A stretch of 53,359 nt of DNA from positions 1 through 53,359 of the forward strand of contig DAOWEJ010000115.1 in assembly GCA_030638575.1 (NCBI GenBank), written 5' to 3'. The stretch is from Deltaproteobacteria bacterium (GTDB taxonomy: Bacteria; Desulfobacterota; Desulfobacteria; Desulfobacterales; JAUWMJ01). The notes under the pieces are model-generated. The model made no database searches. It worked only from the letters and a program-made list of their open reading frames with translations, and had not been told where the DNA came from. Numbering within the stretch: the stretch's first letter is position 1; the number at the start of each line of letters is the position of its first letter. Below, piece by piece: positions 9,202-17,978 of the stretch. The translations under genes and the position numbers were made by a program.

Positions 9202-9326
9202 ATTTATAGTCTTTTATTAACGCCTGAAACGGTATAACCTTTTCATTTCTCACCCCGCAACAAGTAAGCAGTAACAAGCATCCGGTATCCAGCAACCAGT
9301 ATCCTGTATCTCTTTATACAAAATTA

Positions 9327-9354
9327 TTGACAAAATGAAGAATGAATATATTAT
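9327..9354 (+). promoter_or_regulatory. Sigma-70-type promoter of tRNA-Sec
   Basis: TTGACA (9327-9332) and TATTAT (9349-9354) are separated by 16 nt and lie about 20 nt upstream of the mature tRNA 5' end. This is close to the consensus. Confidence 0.75.
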
Positions 9355-9373
9355 ATGCCAGCTTTGCAAATAC

Positions 9374-9468
9374 GGAAGTGCGCAGCTTACTGGTGAGGCT
9401 CCCGGACTTCAAATCCGGTGTGGGGCGCTAAAACCGTCCCGGGTGGGTTCGATTCCCATGCACTTCCG
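9374..9468 (+). tRNA. selC: tRNA-Sec (anticodon TCA)
   Basis: The 95-nt RNA has the long 8-bp acceptor stem of bacterial tRNA-Sec (GGAAGTGC with GCACTTCC), a large variable arm and an anticodon loop CTTCAAA with TCA at 9409-9411. CCA is encoded at 9469-9471. It decodes UGA as selenocysteine with SelA, SelB and SelD, none of which is in this window. No selenoprotein gene was recognised here. Confidence 0.95.
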
Positions 9469-9551
9469 CCATTTCTTTGATCCCTTCTTTCTATATAAAA
9501 TATTATCAACATAATCAATAAGAAAGAAGTATATTAATTCCAATCGCAAAA

Positions 9552-9587
9552 AAAAGAGGGTTTAGAATTTTTTCTAAACCCTCTTTT
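9552..9587 (-). terminator. Strong intrinsic terminator after tRNA-fMet
   Basis: AAAAGAGGGTTTAGAA (9552-9567) pairs perfectly with TTCTAAACCCTCTTTT (9572-9587) across a 4-nt loop. On the minus strand a long T run follows. It lies 8 nt beyond the 3' end of the initiator tRNA gene. It could also stop tRNA-Sec transcription arriving from the left. Confidence 0.9.
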
Positions 9588-9594
9588 ATATTAT

Positions 9595-9671
<77 letters not shown>

Positions 9672-9717
9672 ATAAGCAAATTGAAAATAGCATTTTTAAC
9701 TAAATAGTAGAAATAAG

Positions 9718-10050
9718 TCAAGTTGTTTCTTTTAATTTTAACAATGATTCAACCAGCCCCTTTAAATATTTTTGATCCCTTTCATAAATTTCACTGCTTT
9801 TACTTTTCAAAAGAACATGTTTTGTCCGATTGTTCTGTCCTGAAATGATTTCCAGTGATGACTTTGGCACATTAAGGCACTTTGCCAGATATTTAATACA
9901 CATCTTGTTTGCTGCACCTTCAACAGGAGGCGCCATAACTTTAATCTTTATTGCATCCCTGTAAAGCCCGGATATTAAATTTCTTGAGGACCTGGGCTGG
10001 ACAAAGACCTTGAAAGTAACCCCTCTGGGATTTTTCTTTACAAATTCCAT
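9718..10050 (-). CDS. DUF167/YggU family protein
   Basis: This small conserved protein belongs to the UPF0235/YggU fold family, whose function is unknown. Family motifs are FKVFVQPRSSRN near the start, IKIKVMAPPVEGAANK in the middle and SGQNNRTKHV late. I start at ATG 10050 (110 residues). The longer frame to 10098 would overlap hldE by 35 nt and add 16 residues absent from the family. It follows hldE on the same strand and is probably cotranscribed. Confidence 0.85.
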   Translation of the reverse strand: MEFVKKNPRGVTFKVFVQPRSSRNLISGLYRDAIKIKVMAPPVEGAANKMCIKYLAKCLNVPKSSLEIISGQNNRTKHVLLKSKSSEIYERDQKYLKGLVESLLKLKETT

Positions 10051-10063
10051 ATCGACCCTGTCC

Positions 10064-11521
10064 TCAACCCGCAGCACTGTTCTTTTTAATATTGTCAATA
10101 ATGCGCGTTGATGAAATATCCTCGCTGACAGGAATCAACTCAACACGCCCGCCAAATTTTTCCACAAGTTTATGCCCATATACTTCTTGTGATGTATAGT
10201 TGCTCCCCTTTGTAAGCACATCAGGTTTTATGATCTCTATAAGTCTTTCAAGCTCTCCTGTTGAAAATACAACCACATAATCAACCACGTCTAGTGCGCT
10301 GATAATATGAACACGCTCCTTTGCACTGATCACCGGTCTTCCCCGGCCTTTTAGGCGTTTAACCGAATCATCATCATCTAAGGCAACAATAAGAACATCA
10401 CCCAACTGCTTTGAAGCAGAAAAAAACATAATGTGTCCTGCATGTAAAAGGTCAAAACAGCCGTTGGTTAAAACAAGTTTTTTACTTTGTTTCTTCATTT
10501 CGCTGATGAGATCTCCAAGCTCTGATAACAATTTGTATTTTTTTGAGACCTCATCAGGTGCGGGTTTAAGAGAATCGACAAGTTCTTTTTTTGTAACTAT
10601 TGCGGTCCCAACTTTTCCGACAACAATTCCGGCAGCAGTATTGGCGATAGAAACTCCCTCTTTAAATGACATCCCTGATGCTATTGTAAGTCCCAGTACT
10701 GCAAGCACGGTATCGCCTGCACCTGAAACATCATACACCTGGCGAGCTACTGCATTGATTTTATACGGCTTTTTGTTTTGTTCAAACAAAACCATACCGT
10801 CTTTGCCGCATGTTATCAAAAGTCTGTCAATATCAACCGATTCAAGTATTTCTGTACCAGCCTGAAAAAGGGTTGATTCATTGACAATTTCAATTCCCTT
10901 TGCAAGTGCTGCTTCTTTTTTATTGGGCGTAATCATGGAAACGCCTGTATATTTAGTAAAGTCAAGCCCCTTTGGATCTGCAATAGTAACTTTTTTATGC
11001 TTTTTTGCACAGTCCACAAGCTCTGACAGCATCGATTTTGTAACCAGTCCTTTGCCGTAATCTGAAATCAGCACCACATCAATTTCCGGCATAATCTGCT
11101 CTGTAAATCTTGCAATAGCTTGAAAAGTCTTTTTAGATATTTCCTTTTTCGTTTCCCTGTCAATTCTAAGAACATGTTGATTTTCTGCGATAATCCTTGT
11201 TTTTCTTGTGGTAAGTCTTTCAGGTTCCTGGATTACTCCTCTTGTATCAACTCCGATTTCTTTGAACTTTTCGAGCAAGAGTTTCCCATCGTTGCCTGTC
11301 CCTATAACACCGACTACAAAAACTTCAGCACATAGAGCAGCAAGATTGTTTACAACGTTTCCAGAGCCGCCAAGGGCGTATTCTTCCCTCTCAACCGAAA
11401 CGATCTGTACAGGCGCTTCAGGAGATATCCGATCGACCGATCCCCATAAATATTTATCGATCATTAAATCTCCCACAACAAGTACCTTACATCTGTCGAA
11501 TTTTGATATATCTATATCCAT
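10064..11521 (-). CDS. hldE: Bifunctional heptose-7-phosphate kinase / heptose-1-phosphate adenylyltransferase
   Basis: HldE makes ADP-heptose for the LPS inner core. Residues about 1-325 are a PfkB/ribokinase-like kinase with GGSGNVVNNLA near 50 and the catalytic DVSGAGDTV near 265. Residues about 345-485 are a nucleotidyltransferase with TNGCFDLLHAGH and the C-terminal SSTRIIDNI. The 485-residue fusion has the usual order and length. It implies a Gram-negative envelope with heptose-containing LPS. No good Shine-Dalgarno is visible. Confidence 0.95.
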   Translation of the reverse strand: MDIDISKFDRCKVLVVGDLMIDKYLWGSVDRISPEAPVQIVSVEREEYALGGSGNVVNNLAALCAEVFVVGVIGTGNDGKLLLEKFKEIGVDTRGVIQEPERLTTRKTRIIAENQHVLRIDRETKKEISKKTFQAIARFTEQIMPEIDVVLISDYGKGLVTKSMLSELVDCAKKHKKVTIADPKGLDFTKYTGVSMITPNKKEAALAKGIEIVNESTLFQAGTEILESVDIDRLLITCGKDGMVLFEQNKKPYKINAVARQVYDVSGAGDTVLAVLGLTIASGMSFKEGVSIANTAAGIVVGKVGTAIVTKKELVDSLKPAPDEVSKKYKLLSELGDLISEMKKQSKKLVLTNGCFDLLHAGHIMFFSASKQLGDVLIVALDDDDSVKRLKGRGRPVISAKERVHIISALDVVDYVVVFSTGELERLIEIIKPDVLTKGSNYTSQEVYGHKLVEKFGGRVELIPVSEDISSTRIIDNIKKNSAAG

Positions 11522-11584
11522 AGTAAATGTAGATCTCGCTAAGTGGTTAAATAGTTGTAAAGATAGTAATTTGCTTTAACCTAA

Positions 11585-11700
11585 ACCTGACAAGCCGAAA
11601 AAGCCGAGCGCTTCGCTTGAAGATTAAGGTTTTAGCCTCAAGGACGTCAGTCCGCTCCTCAAGTCACAAAGTAGCGCTCTTCAAGACCTTTGGCCGCTCC
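11585..11700. repeat. Intergenic palindromic repeat (CAAGCCG / CTCCTCAAG words)
   Basis: The gap between the thioesterase and hldE holds ACCTGACAAGCCG, GCGCTTCGCTTGAAG and a CTTTGGCCGCTCC tail, with several self-complementary stretches. Related text appears near 19003 (CTAACCCGGACAAGCCGG) and 51480-51690 (AAGGCCTTTGGCCGCTC), so it is a dispersed family. No gene was seen. Confidence 0.5.
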
Positions 11701-11703
11701 AGT

Positions 11704-12117
11704 CTATTCATTACAGATGTTTTTCTCAATTAATTCCTTTATAAAACCAGGAGGACGAACTACCCTGCCGTTTTTATCAACACAAGCATGTTTTGTGTAA
11801 CCTTTTGCATGTATCTTTTCACCATCCTCACTTAATATACAATAGTCAAACTTCATGCCGCCTTTTACACCTGTATCGAGTGAAGTCTCTATAACCAGCA
11901 TATCATCATATTGAATCGGAGCAAAGAATTTGCAGTAAACTTCGGATACAGGCAAAAAGATCCCTTTTATTTCTATTGTCTTATAAGCAAGTCCCATGGA
12001 TCTGAACATCTCTGAGCGGCCTATTTCAAACCATCTCAAGTAATTTGCATTATAGGCGTAACCCATCTTGTCGGTATCACCATAAATTACACGGCTTTTT
12101 GTTCTGTGGGTGAGCAT
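11704..12117 (-). CDS. 4HBT hotdog-fold thioesterase, YbgC/FadM-like
   Basis: The 137-residue acyl-CoA thioesterase-like protein has the hotdog signature YGDTDKMGYAYNANYLRWFE at residues 12-31, with the catalytic-type Asp at about 16. The family hydrolyses acyl-CoA or acyl-ACP thioesters in the cytoplasm. AGAGG precedes the ATG. It sits directly downstream of thrH on the same strand. The specific substrate cannot be read from the sequence. Confidence 0.85.
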   Translation of the reverse strand: MLTHRTKSRVIYGDTDKMGYAYNANYLRWFEIGRSEMFRSMGLAYKTIEIKGIFLPVSEVYCKFFAPIQYDDMLVIETSLDTGVKGGMKFDYCILSEDGEKIHAKGYTKHACVDKNGRVVRPPGFIKELIEKNICNE

Positions 12118-12142
12118 GGAAAACCTCTTTTATTATATTGAA

Positions 12143-12751
12143 CTACTCTGTTTCCAGCGTCTGTAAAATAACCTTTTTTAATTCTTCATATTCGTATGAT
12201 ACAGGAAATTCTTGAAACTCATTTTTTACATTATCCGGCGGACGGAAAAGGATTCCTTTTTCAGCCTCTTTAAGCATGGTAATATCATTATAGGAATCAC
12301 CAATGGCTATAACTTTGAAGTTAAGACTTTGCAAAGAAAGAACCGTCTTTCTCTTACTGTCCTTCTGGCGCAGGTTATAACCTGTTATTGAATTATCAGG
12401 ACCCACGAATAATGAATGGCAAAAGAGTGTCGGCCACTTTAATTTCTTCATGAGAGGATTTGCAAATTCAACAAAGGTGTCTGAAACAATAATTAGCTGG
12501 ATTTGTGATCGCATCCAGTCGATAAACTTTAAAGCCCCATCAAGCGGCTGCATGGTTTCAATAACATCTGTAATATTTTTTAGTTTAAGACCGTTCTCCT
12601 CTAATATTGCGAGACGTTTTTTCATTAAAACATCATAATCGGAAATATCACGTGTCGTGAGTCTGAGATCATTGATACCTGTTTTCTCGGCCACATTTAT
12701 CCAAACCTCGGGAACAAAAATACCTTCCAGATCTGCGCAAACAATATACAT
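12143..12751 (-). CDS. thrH: Phosphoserine phosphatase / homoserine phosphotransferase ThrH
   Basis: The HAD-superfamily enzyme has motif I CADLEGIFVPE near residue 5, motif II VSDTF near 94 and motif IV GDSYNDITML near 150. The changed motif I (DLEG rather than DxDxT) and the 202-residue length match ThrH of Pseudomonas. That enzyme can move phosphate from phosphoserine to homoserine. It is followed 22 nt upstream by homoserine dehydrogenase, which supports a threonine role. A GHMP-type homoserine kinase was not seen in the window. Confidence 0.87.
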   Translation of the reverse strand: MYIVCADLEGIFVPEVWINVAEKTGINDLRLTTRDISDYDVLMKKRLAILEENGLKLKNITDVIETMQPLDGALKFIDWMRSQIQLIIVSDTFVEFANPLMKKLKWPTLFCHSLFVGPDNSITGYNLRQKDSKRKTVLSLQSLNFKVIAIGDSYNDITMLKEAEKGILFRPPDNVKNEFQEFPVSYEYEELKKVILQTLETE

Positions 12752-12772
12752 ACTATCCTCATTTGTTAATTA

Positions 12773-14089
12773 TTAATCCTGACTATTCTCATCTTCTATC
12801 CGTATCAGTGCGGGCCTGTCGCTCACAACATCCAGTGAGTTGATTTCCTCTAGCGCTTTTGTAATGTCAGCCTCTCTTGCCTGATGTGTAAGCATTACTA
12901 GAGGAACCGAGCCGTTTACTTTCCTGCCCTTTTGGTGCACGGATTTTATGCTGATTTCATATTTACCTAAAATACCGGATATCCTGGAGAGAACACCTGG
13001 TTTATCTAAAGCAAAAAATCGAATATAATAATGAGTAAATATTTCATCAATAGGCATAACAGGAATTTTCCGGATATTTTTCATTTGATAGGAAAGTAAA
13101 GGTATCCTTCCTGTAGATCCTGATAAAATATTTCGGGCAATATCAACAGTGTCGCTTATAACAGAACTTGCTGTAGGCATCATGCCTGCCCCATGTCCAT
13201 ATAGTAGGATGTCACCGGTTGCTTCTGCGGAAACGGTAATTGCATTTAATGTATCATTTACATTAGACAAAATATTGTCAAACGTAATCATTGTGGGATG
13301 GACCCTTGCCTCAACAGCATCTCCTCGATTTTTGCTTATGGCAAGCAGTTTGATCCTGTAACCGAACTGCCCTGCAAATTCGATATCTATGGGCAAAATC
13401 TTGGAGATCCCTTCAATATATATATCATCTAAATTAATCTCTACGCCATAGGCAAGTGATGTCAAAAGCGTCAGCTTATGTGCTGTATCAAATCCTTCAA
13501 TATCCAGAGTCGGGTCAGCTTCTGCATATCCCCTTTTTTGTGCTTCTAAAAGAGCTACTTTAAATGTACTGCCGTCATCCGTAATTTTAGAAAGAATATA
13601 ATTACAGGTTCCGTTTAAAATACCGGTCATAGATTCTATTCGATTTCCGGCAAGAGACTCCCGCAAAGTTTTTATTATCGGCATACAGCCCCCAACGCTT
13701 GCTTCAAAAGCAAGATCAACACCTTTTTCTTCTGCCGCTCGAAAAATGAAGTTCCCTTGGCCGGCAAGTAAAGCTTTATTTGCGGTAACAACATGCTTGC
13801 CGTTGTTTATTGCTCTTAATGTAAGATCCTTTGCAATTGTCTCACCACCAATCATCTCTAAAATAATGTCAATATCCGGATCATCAACAACTTTATAAAC
13901 ATCGCTGGTCATAACACCATCATCAAATCGTATTCCTCTGTCTGTTGTAATGTCAATATCGGCAATGCGTTTCAGGTTGAGGATTGCGCCTGTCCGTGAA
14001 CTTATCAGATCTTTGTTTTTAATAAGAATTCTTGCAACCCCTGTTCCAACAGTGCCACATCCAAGCATTCCTATATTAATCTTTTTCAT
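12773..14089 (-). CDS. hom: Homoserine dehydrogenase
   Basis: This enzyme reduces aspartate semialdehyde to homoserine with NAD(P)H, leading to threonine and methionine. The 438-residue protein has an N-terminal Rossmann motif GMLGCGTVGTGVA, the catalytic region around TSLAYGVEI near 222, and a C-terminal ACT domain (about 355-430) with FFALDKPGVLSRISGILG that likely binds threonine for feedback inhibition. It begins an operon with thrH and a thioesterase. GGAAG precedes the ATG. Confidence 0.95.
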   Translation of the reverse strand: MKKINIGMLGCGTVGTGVARILIKNKDLISSRTGAILNLKRIADIDITTDRGIRFDDGVMTSDVYKVVDDPDIDIILEMIGGETIAKDLTLRAINNGKHVVTANKALLAGQGNFIFRAAEEKGVDLAFEASVGGCMPIIKTLRESLAGNRIESMTGILNGTCNYILSKITDDGSTFKVALLEAQKRGYAEADPTLDIEGFDTAHKLTLLTSLAYGVEINLDDIYIEGISKILPIDIEFAGQFGYRIKLLAISKNRGDAVEARVHPTMITFDNILSNVNDTLNAITVSAEATGDILLYGHGAGMMPTASSVISDTVDIARNILSGSTGRIPLLSYQMKNIRKIPVMPIDEIFTHYYIRFFALDKPGVLSRISGILGKYEISIKSVHQKGRKVNGSVPLVMLTHQAREADITKALEEINSLDVVSDRPALIRIEDENSQD

Positions 14090-14237
14090 AAAAATTTCTT
14101 CCTTTAAAATAATACTTCAGTAACACTTAGCTTTATCAACTTAGACTGAAATCACTTCACATCAAGGCATAAAAAAAATATTTCTTTTGCGTCTGCATCT
14201 ATGCTTCAATTTAACTGTATTTGGTGCTGCTTTAGTA

Positions 14238-15404
14238 TTACATGATATTCCTGATCCCTCTTACAGCCTGATTTATTCGCATCTTGTTTTCTATAAGTGC
14301 AAACCGCACATACTCATCACCATATTCACCAAACCCCAACCCCGGCGCGACAGCAACCTTAGCCTCTTTAATCAGAAATTTTGAAAATTCCACCGAACCC
14401 ATCTTGACATGTTTATCAGGGATCTTCCCCCAAACAAACATGGTTCCTTTTGGACTTTTTATATTCCAGCCGATTCGATCGAGCCCTGAAATTAGGGCGT
14501 CCCTTCGCTCCTTGTAGGCTTCACAAATTTCTTTAACACAATCCTGTGGGCCGTTTAAAGCAATAATGGAAGCTATTTGTATCGGCTGGAAGATTCCGTA
14601 ATCAAGATAACTTTTTATCCGGCGTAATGCTGCAATAGTCTCTTTATTACCTACACAAAAACCTACCCGCCAGCCCGGCATGCTGTAACTTTTAGACATT
14701 GAAAAAAATTCGACTCCTACTTCCTTGGCGCCCTTTGCCTGGAGAAAACTGGGGGCTTTATATCCATCGAAAACAAGGTCCGCATAAGCAAAGTCGTGAA
14801 TGACCATGATGTTATTTTCCTTTGCATAGTCAACGAGCTTTTCAAAGAATTCGAGGTCTACCACTTCCGTAGTCGGATTGTGTGGGTAGCTTAAAATCAA
14901 AATCTTAGGTCTTGGCCATGTCTGCCTTGTAGCATTTATAAGGTTCTCAAAAAAATCCTGATCCGGTCCGACAGGTATTCCGCGTACATCACCACCAGAG
15001 ATAATCGTTGAGTATGGATGGATCGGATATGTTGGGTTCGGTGTAAAGACTACATCACCCGGCCGGATAGTTACCAGAATAAGGTGAGACATCCCTTCTT
15101 TAACGCCTATTGTAACAATCGCCTCACTGTCAGGGTCTATATCCACGTCAAATCTGCGTTTGTACCAGTTTGCAATGGCAACTCTCAACTTGGTAATGCC
15201 CATAGAGGCTGAATACCTGTGATTATGAGGCTTATTGGCTGATTCTACAAGCTTATCAACAATATGCTGCGGTGTGCCAAGATCCGGATTTCCCATTCCA
15301 AGATCAATTATGTCCTCCCCTGCATGCCTGGCATCCATTTTTATTTTGTTGACAGTAGCAAATACATAAGGCGGTAGACGATCAAGTCTTGCAAATTTTG
15401 TCAT
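14238..15404 (-). CDS. Class I/II PLP aminotransferase, AlaC-like
   Basis: The PLP-dependent aminotransferase resembles glutamate-pyruvate transaminase AlaC/YfdZ. It has [10 protein letters not shown] near residue 37, [10 protein letters not shown] near 118, [10 protein letters not shown] near 167 and the PLP lysine in [15 protein letters not shown] near 234. I start at ATG 15404, which follows GGAGG, giving 388 residues. The few codons upstream lack family similarity. LL-diaminopimelate aminotransferase is an alternative, since this group overlaps DapL in sequence. It lies upstream of hom and could be in the same amino-acid regulon, though 148 nt separate them. Confidence 0.85.
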   Translation of the reverse strand: MTKFARLDRLPPYVFATVNKIKMDARHAGEDIIDLGMGNPDLGTPQHIVDKLVESANKPHNHRYSASMGITKLRVAIANWYKRRFDVDIDPDSEAIVTIGVKEGMSHLILVTIRPGDVVFTPNPTYPIHPYSTIISGGDVRGIPVGPDQDFFENLINATRQTWPRPKILILSYPHNPTTEVVDLEFFEKLVDYAKENNIMVIHDFAYADLVFDGYKAPSFLQAKGAKEVGVEFFSMSKSYSMPGWRVGFCVGNKETIAALRRIKSYLDYGIFQPIQIASIIALNGPQDCVKEICEAYKERRDALISGLDRIGWNIKSPKGTMFVWGKIPDKHVKMGSVEFSKFLIKEAKVAVAPGLGFGEYGDEYVRFALIENKMRINQAVRGIRNIM

Positions 15405-15498
15405 GGAAAAACCTCCGGAACTTGTCAAGTTAATGGTATGCTATTTCATAAAATGTTTTCTTGTTACAATACAATCTTTATGATGTCAAAAAATTGTT

Positions 15499-15527
15499 TT
15501 GACTTTTTATTCAAATCTGTTTTATTT
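15499..15527 (+). promoter_or_regulatory. Possible purM promoter
   Basis: TTGACT (15499-15504) and TTATTT (15522-15527) are spaced 17 nt apart upstream of purM. The -10 box is weak. If real, the family A element at 15565-15759 lies wholly inside the purM 5' leader. Confidence 0.3.
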
Positions 15528-15564
15528 TTCGCGCTTATAACTGTTTTACAGAATTTATCAGGAG

Positions 15565-15759
15565 GAGACCTTTGAAAAATGGTAATTTTTGTTCGAGTTC
15601 AAGGAAGGCGACCAAATTTTAAATCAGGTTCAACCACAGGAATATATTGAATATTTCGAGGATAGCGCTAAAGCTTCACTGCGTGCCGAAATTTGAGCCT
15701 GACGCAGAAATCGGGCAGATAAGCGCAGACTTCGAAAAGTGCCTTTTTGTAAAGGTCTC
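15565..15759. mobile_element. MITE-like element family A, copy 1, in the purM leader
   Basis: The 195-bp element starts GAGACCTTTGAAAAA and ends TTTTTGTAAAGGTCTC, giving terminal inverted repeats. It is flanked by a direct 5-bp duplication AGGAG (15560-15564 and 15760-15764). The right AGGAG is the purM Shine-Dalgarno, so insertion hit and duplicated that site. The interior shares long blocks with copies at 29683 and 40033, for example TTCAAGGAAGGCGA and GATAAGCGCAGACTTCGAAA. No transposase is encoded. Confidence 0.8.
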
Positions 15760-15770
15760 AGGAGATTATA

Positions 15771-16814
15771 ATGACAAAACCCTTAACTTATTCTGATGCA
15801 GGTGTTGATATTGATAAGGCAAATAAACTTGTCGGTATTATAAAAGAAATAGCAAACAAGACTCCAAGATCAGGTGTGATTGGTGAAATAGGTGGGTTCG
15901 GCGGCCTTTTTTCCCTTAACACTTCTAACTATGAAAACCCTGTACTGGTCAGTTCAACCGACGGTGTCGGAACCAAGCTTAAAATCGCTTTTAATATGAA
16001 CAGACACGATACTATAGGTATCGATCTTGTTGCCATGTGTGTAAATGATATTGCGGTTCAAGGGGCAAAACCGCTTTTCTTTCTCGATTACATTTCAATG
16101 GGAAAACTCAACACAAAACTTGCCACAACAATCATAGAGGGTATTGGCGAAGGATGCAGGCAGTCCGGGTGCGCTCTAATTGGTGGCGAAACAGCTGAAA
16201 TGCCGTCCTTGTATAAAGAGAATGAATACGACCTTGCAGGGTTTGCCGTCGGCATTGCAGATAATGCGAAAATACTGGATGGTTCTGAAATTCGTGTCGG
16301 CGATAAACTTATAGGAATCGCATCGAGCGGACTTCACAGCAATGGATATTCCCTGGTACGCAAGATATGTTTTGATATTCTAAAGCTCGATTATGACTCT
16401 CATATACCGGAACTCGGCAAAACTATAGGCGAAGAACTACTAACTCCAACAAAAATATATTCGGAAACTATCCGCCGTATTATAAAGGACCTGCCTGTTC
16501 ACGGCTTTGCCCACATAACAGGTGGTGGTATTGAGGATAATATCTTACGGATTATTCCAAAAGCATGTGAAGTTGTTATGCAAAAAGGAAGCTGGGACGT
16601 GCCTGCTGTTTTTAATTTCCTTCAAGATGCAGGCAAGGTGTCAGACAAGGAGATGATGCGAACCTTTAATAACGGGATAGGTCTTATTGCTGTTGTCCCC
16701 GAAAAAGTTGCTTCGGAAGTTTTGGATCGCCTTGTTGCTCTTGACGAAAAGGCTGTTATCATAGGAAAAATCTCTGAATGCAAAGTTCCATCTGATCGAA
16801 TCAAATGGATATAA
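15771..16814 (+). CDS. purM: Phosphoribosylformylglycinamidine cyclo-ligase
   Basis: PurM (AIR synthetase) closes the imidazole ring in purine synthesis using ATP. The 347-residue protein has YSDAGVDIDKANKLV at the start, STDGVGTKLKIA near 64, DLVAMCVNDIAVQGAKPLFF near 86, GGETAEMP near 144 and HITGGGIEDNI near 245. These match the family order. The ATG follows AGGAG by 6 nt. That Shine-Dalgarno is the right-hand target duplication of an inserted element. No other pur gene is nearby. Confidence 0.96.
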   Translation: MTKPLTYSDAGVDIDKANKLVGIIKEIANKTPRSGVIGEIGGFGGLFSLNTSNYENPVLVSSTDGVGTKLKIAFNMNRHDTIGIDLVAMCVNDIAVQGAKPLFFLDYISMGKLNTKLATTIIEGIGEGCRQSGCALIGGETAEMPSLYKENEYDLAGFAVGIADNAKILDGSEIRVGDKLIGIASSGLHSNGYSLVRKICFDILKLDYDSHIPELGKTIGEELLTPTKIYSETIRRIIKDLPVHGFAHITGGGIEDNILRIIPKACEVVMQKGSWDVPAVFNFLQDAGKVSDKEMMRTFNNGIGLIAVVPEKVASEVLDRLVALDEKAVIIGKISECKVPSDRIKWI

Positions 16815-16821
16815 TATAATA

Positions 16822-16932
16822 ATGGTAAACCAGGGTAAAAAGACGTTTTCGAATAAAATAGTCAGGCATATAGTAAATTTGCTGGACTGGATATCAAAAG
16901 GTCACAAAGATATTCCCCTTTGTAAAACCTGA
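16822..16932 (+). CDS. Small ORF (36 aa) between purM and tsaD
   Basis: An ATG-TGA frame of 36 codons lies 7 nt after the purM stop. It has a basic start, an amphipathic or hydrophobic centre NKIVRHIVNLLDWISKG and a C-terminal PLCKT. The composition looks protein-like, but no Shine-Dalgarno is seen. It could be a coupled small protein, or chance in a short gap. I do not recognise a family. Confidence 0.4.
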   Translation: MVNQGKKTFSNKIVRHIVNLLDWISKGHKDIPLCKT

Positions 16933-16979
16933 GCAACCATAAAAACAGGCGCCAGGCGGGTGCCCGAAAACAGAAAAGA

Positions 16980-17978
16980 TTGATAATTCTCGGCATCGAA
17001 ACATCCTGTGACGAAACAGCGGCATCTGTGGTTGTTGACGGCACTAAAATATTATCTTCTGTTGTATCATCACAGATAGCCGTTCACAGCCCGTATGGCG
17101 GCGTGGTCCCTGAACTTGCTTCAAGGAAACATATAGAAGCTATAGTCCCGGTTGTTAAAGAAGCAATTAATTCTTCAGGTATAAATTTTCAAAAACTTGA
17201 TGCAGTTGCAGTTACCCAGGGACCTGGTCTTATCGGTTCATTGCTGGTCGGCTTTTCCTTTGCAAAAGCATATGCCATGGCCCTTGATATTCCATGGGTA
17301 GGCGTAAGTCATCTTGAAGGTCATATCAACTCCGTATTTCTTGAACCGGATCCTCCTGTATTTCCATTCGTTGCACTTCTTGTATCAGGTGGACATACAA
17401 GCATCTATCACGTTACGTCCCACACAAAAGCAGTGTTAATGGGCCAGACACGGGATGATGCTGCAGGTGAAGCCTTTGACAAGGTTGCCAAGATGCTGGG
17501 GCTTGGTTATCCTGGTGGGGGTATTATCGGAAGACTTGCGAAAGATGGCGATCCTGAAAAAATCTCTTTTCCTAGACCTTTTCTAGACAAGTTAAGTTTT
17601 GATTTTAGCTTCAGCGGCCTGAAAACATCCGTAAACCGTTACATCCAGACGCACAAGAATGAGTATAGAAATATGATTCCCGATATTGTCGCAAGCTTTC
17701 AGGAATCGGTTGTAGATGTACTGTCATACAAGATTATTAATGCCTCAATGGTAAAGGATTGCAACAACATCGCCATGGTCGGTGGAGTGGCCGCTAACAT
17801 TAGGCTTAGAGAAAAAGTAAAAGAAGAGGCTGCAAAAAAAGGAATTTATGTTCATATCCCTTCTTTTGATTTATGCACAGATAATGCAGCAATGATTGCA
17901 GCAATCGGCTACCATTATTTAATTAAAGGAAAAGTGTCACATATTAATGATGATGTATATTCAAAAGTAGCGATTTAG
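16980..17978 (+). CDS. tsaD: tRNA N6-threonylcarbamoyladenosine transferase subunit TsaD
   Basis: TsaD transfers threonylcarbamoyl to A37 of ANN-decoding tRNAs, with TsaB and TsaE. The 332-residue ASKHA-fold protein begins ILGIETSCDETAASVV. It has metal-binding histidines in SHLEGHINSVF near 111, VSGGHTSIYHV near 134 and the glycine-rich FSFSGLKTSVNRY near 204. The start is TTG at 16980; an in-frame stop at 17 codons upstream and the absence of ATG support it. The 3' end overlaps the convergent nagZ by 4 nt. Confidence 0.95.
   Translation: MIILGIETSCDETAASVVVDGTKILSSVVSSQIAVHSPYGGVVPELASRKHIEAIVPVVKEAINSSGINFQKLDAVAVTQGPGLIGSLLVGFSFAKAYAMALDIPWVGVSHLEGHINSVFLEPDPPVFPFVALLVSGGHTSIYHVTSHTKAVLMGQTRDDAAGEAFDKVAKMLGLGYPGGGIIGRLAKDGDPEKISFPRPFLDKLSFDFSFSGLKTSVNRYIQTHKNEYRNMIPDIVASFQESVVDVLSYKIINASMVKDCNNIAMVGGVAANIRLREKVKEEAAKKGIYVHIPSFDLCTDNAAMIAAIGYHYLIKGKVSHINDDVYSKVAI

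Noticed and set aside
9374-9468. A selenoprotein gene near tRNA-Sec
   Set aside because: No gene in the window showed an in-frame TGA followed by continued family-like sequence, so no selenoprotein is claimed.
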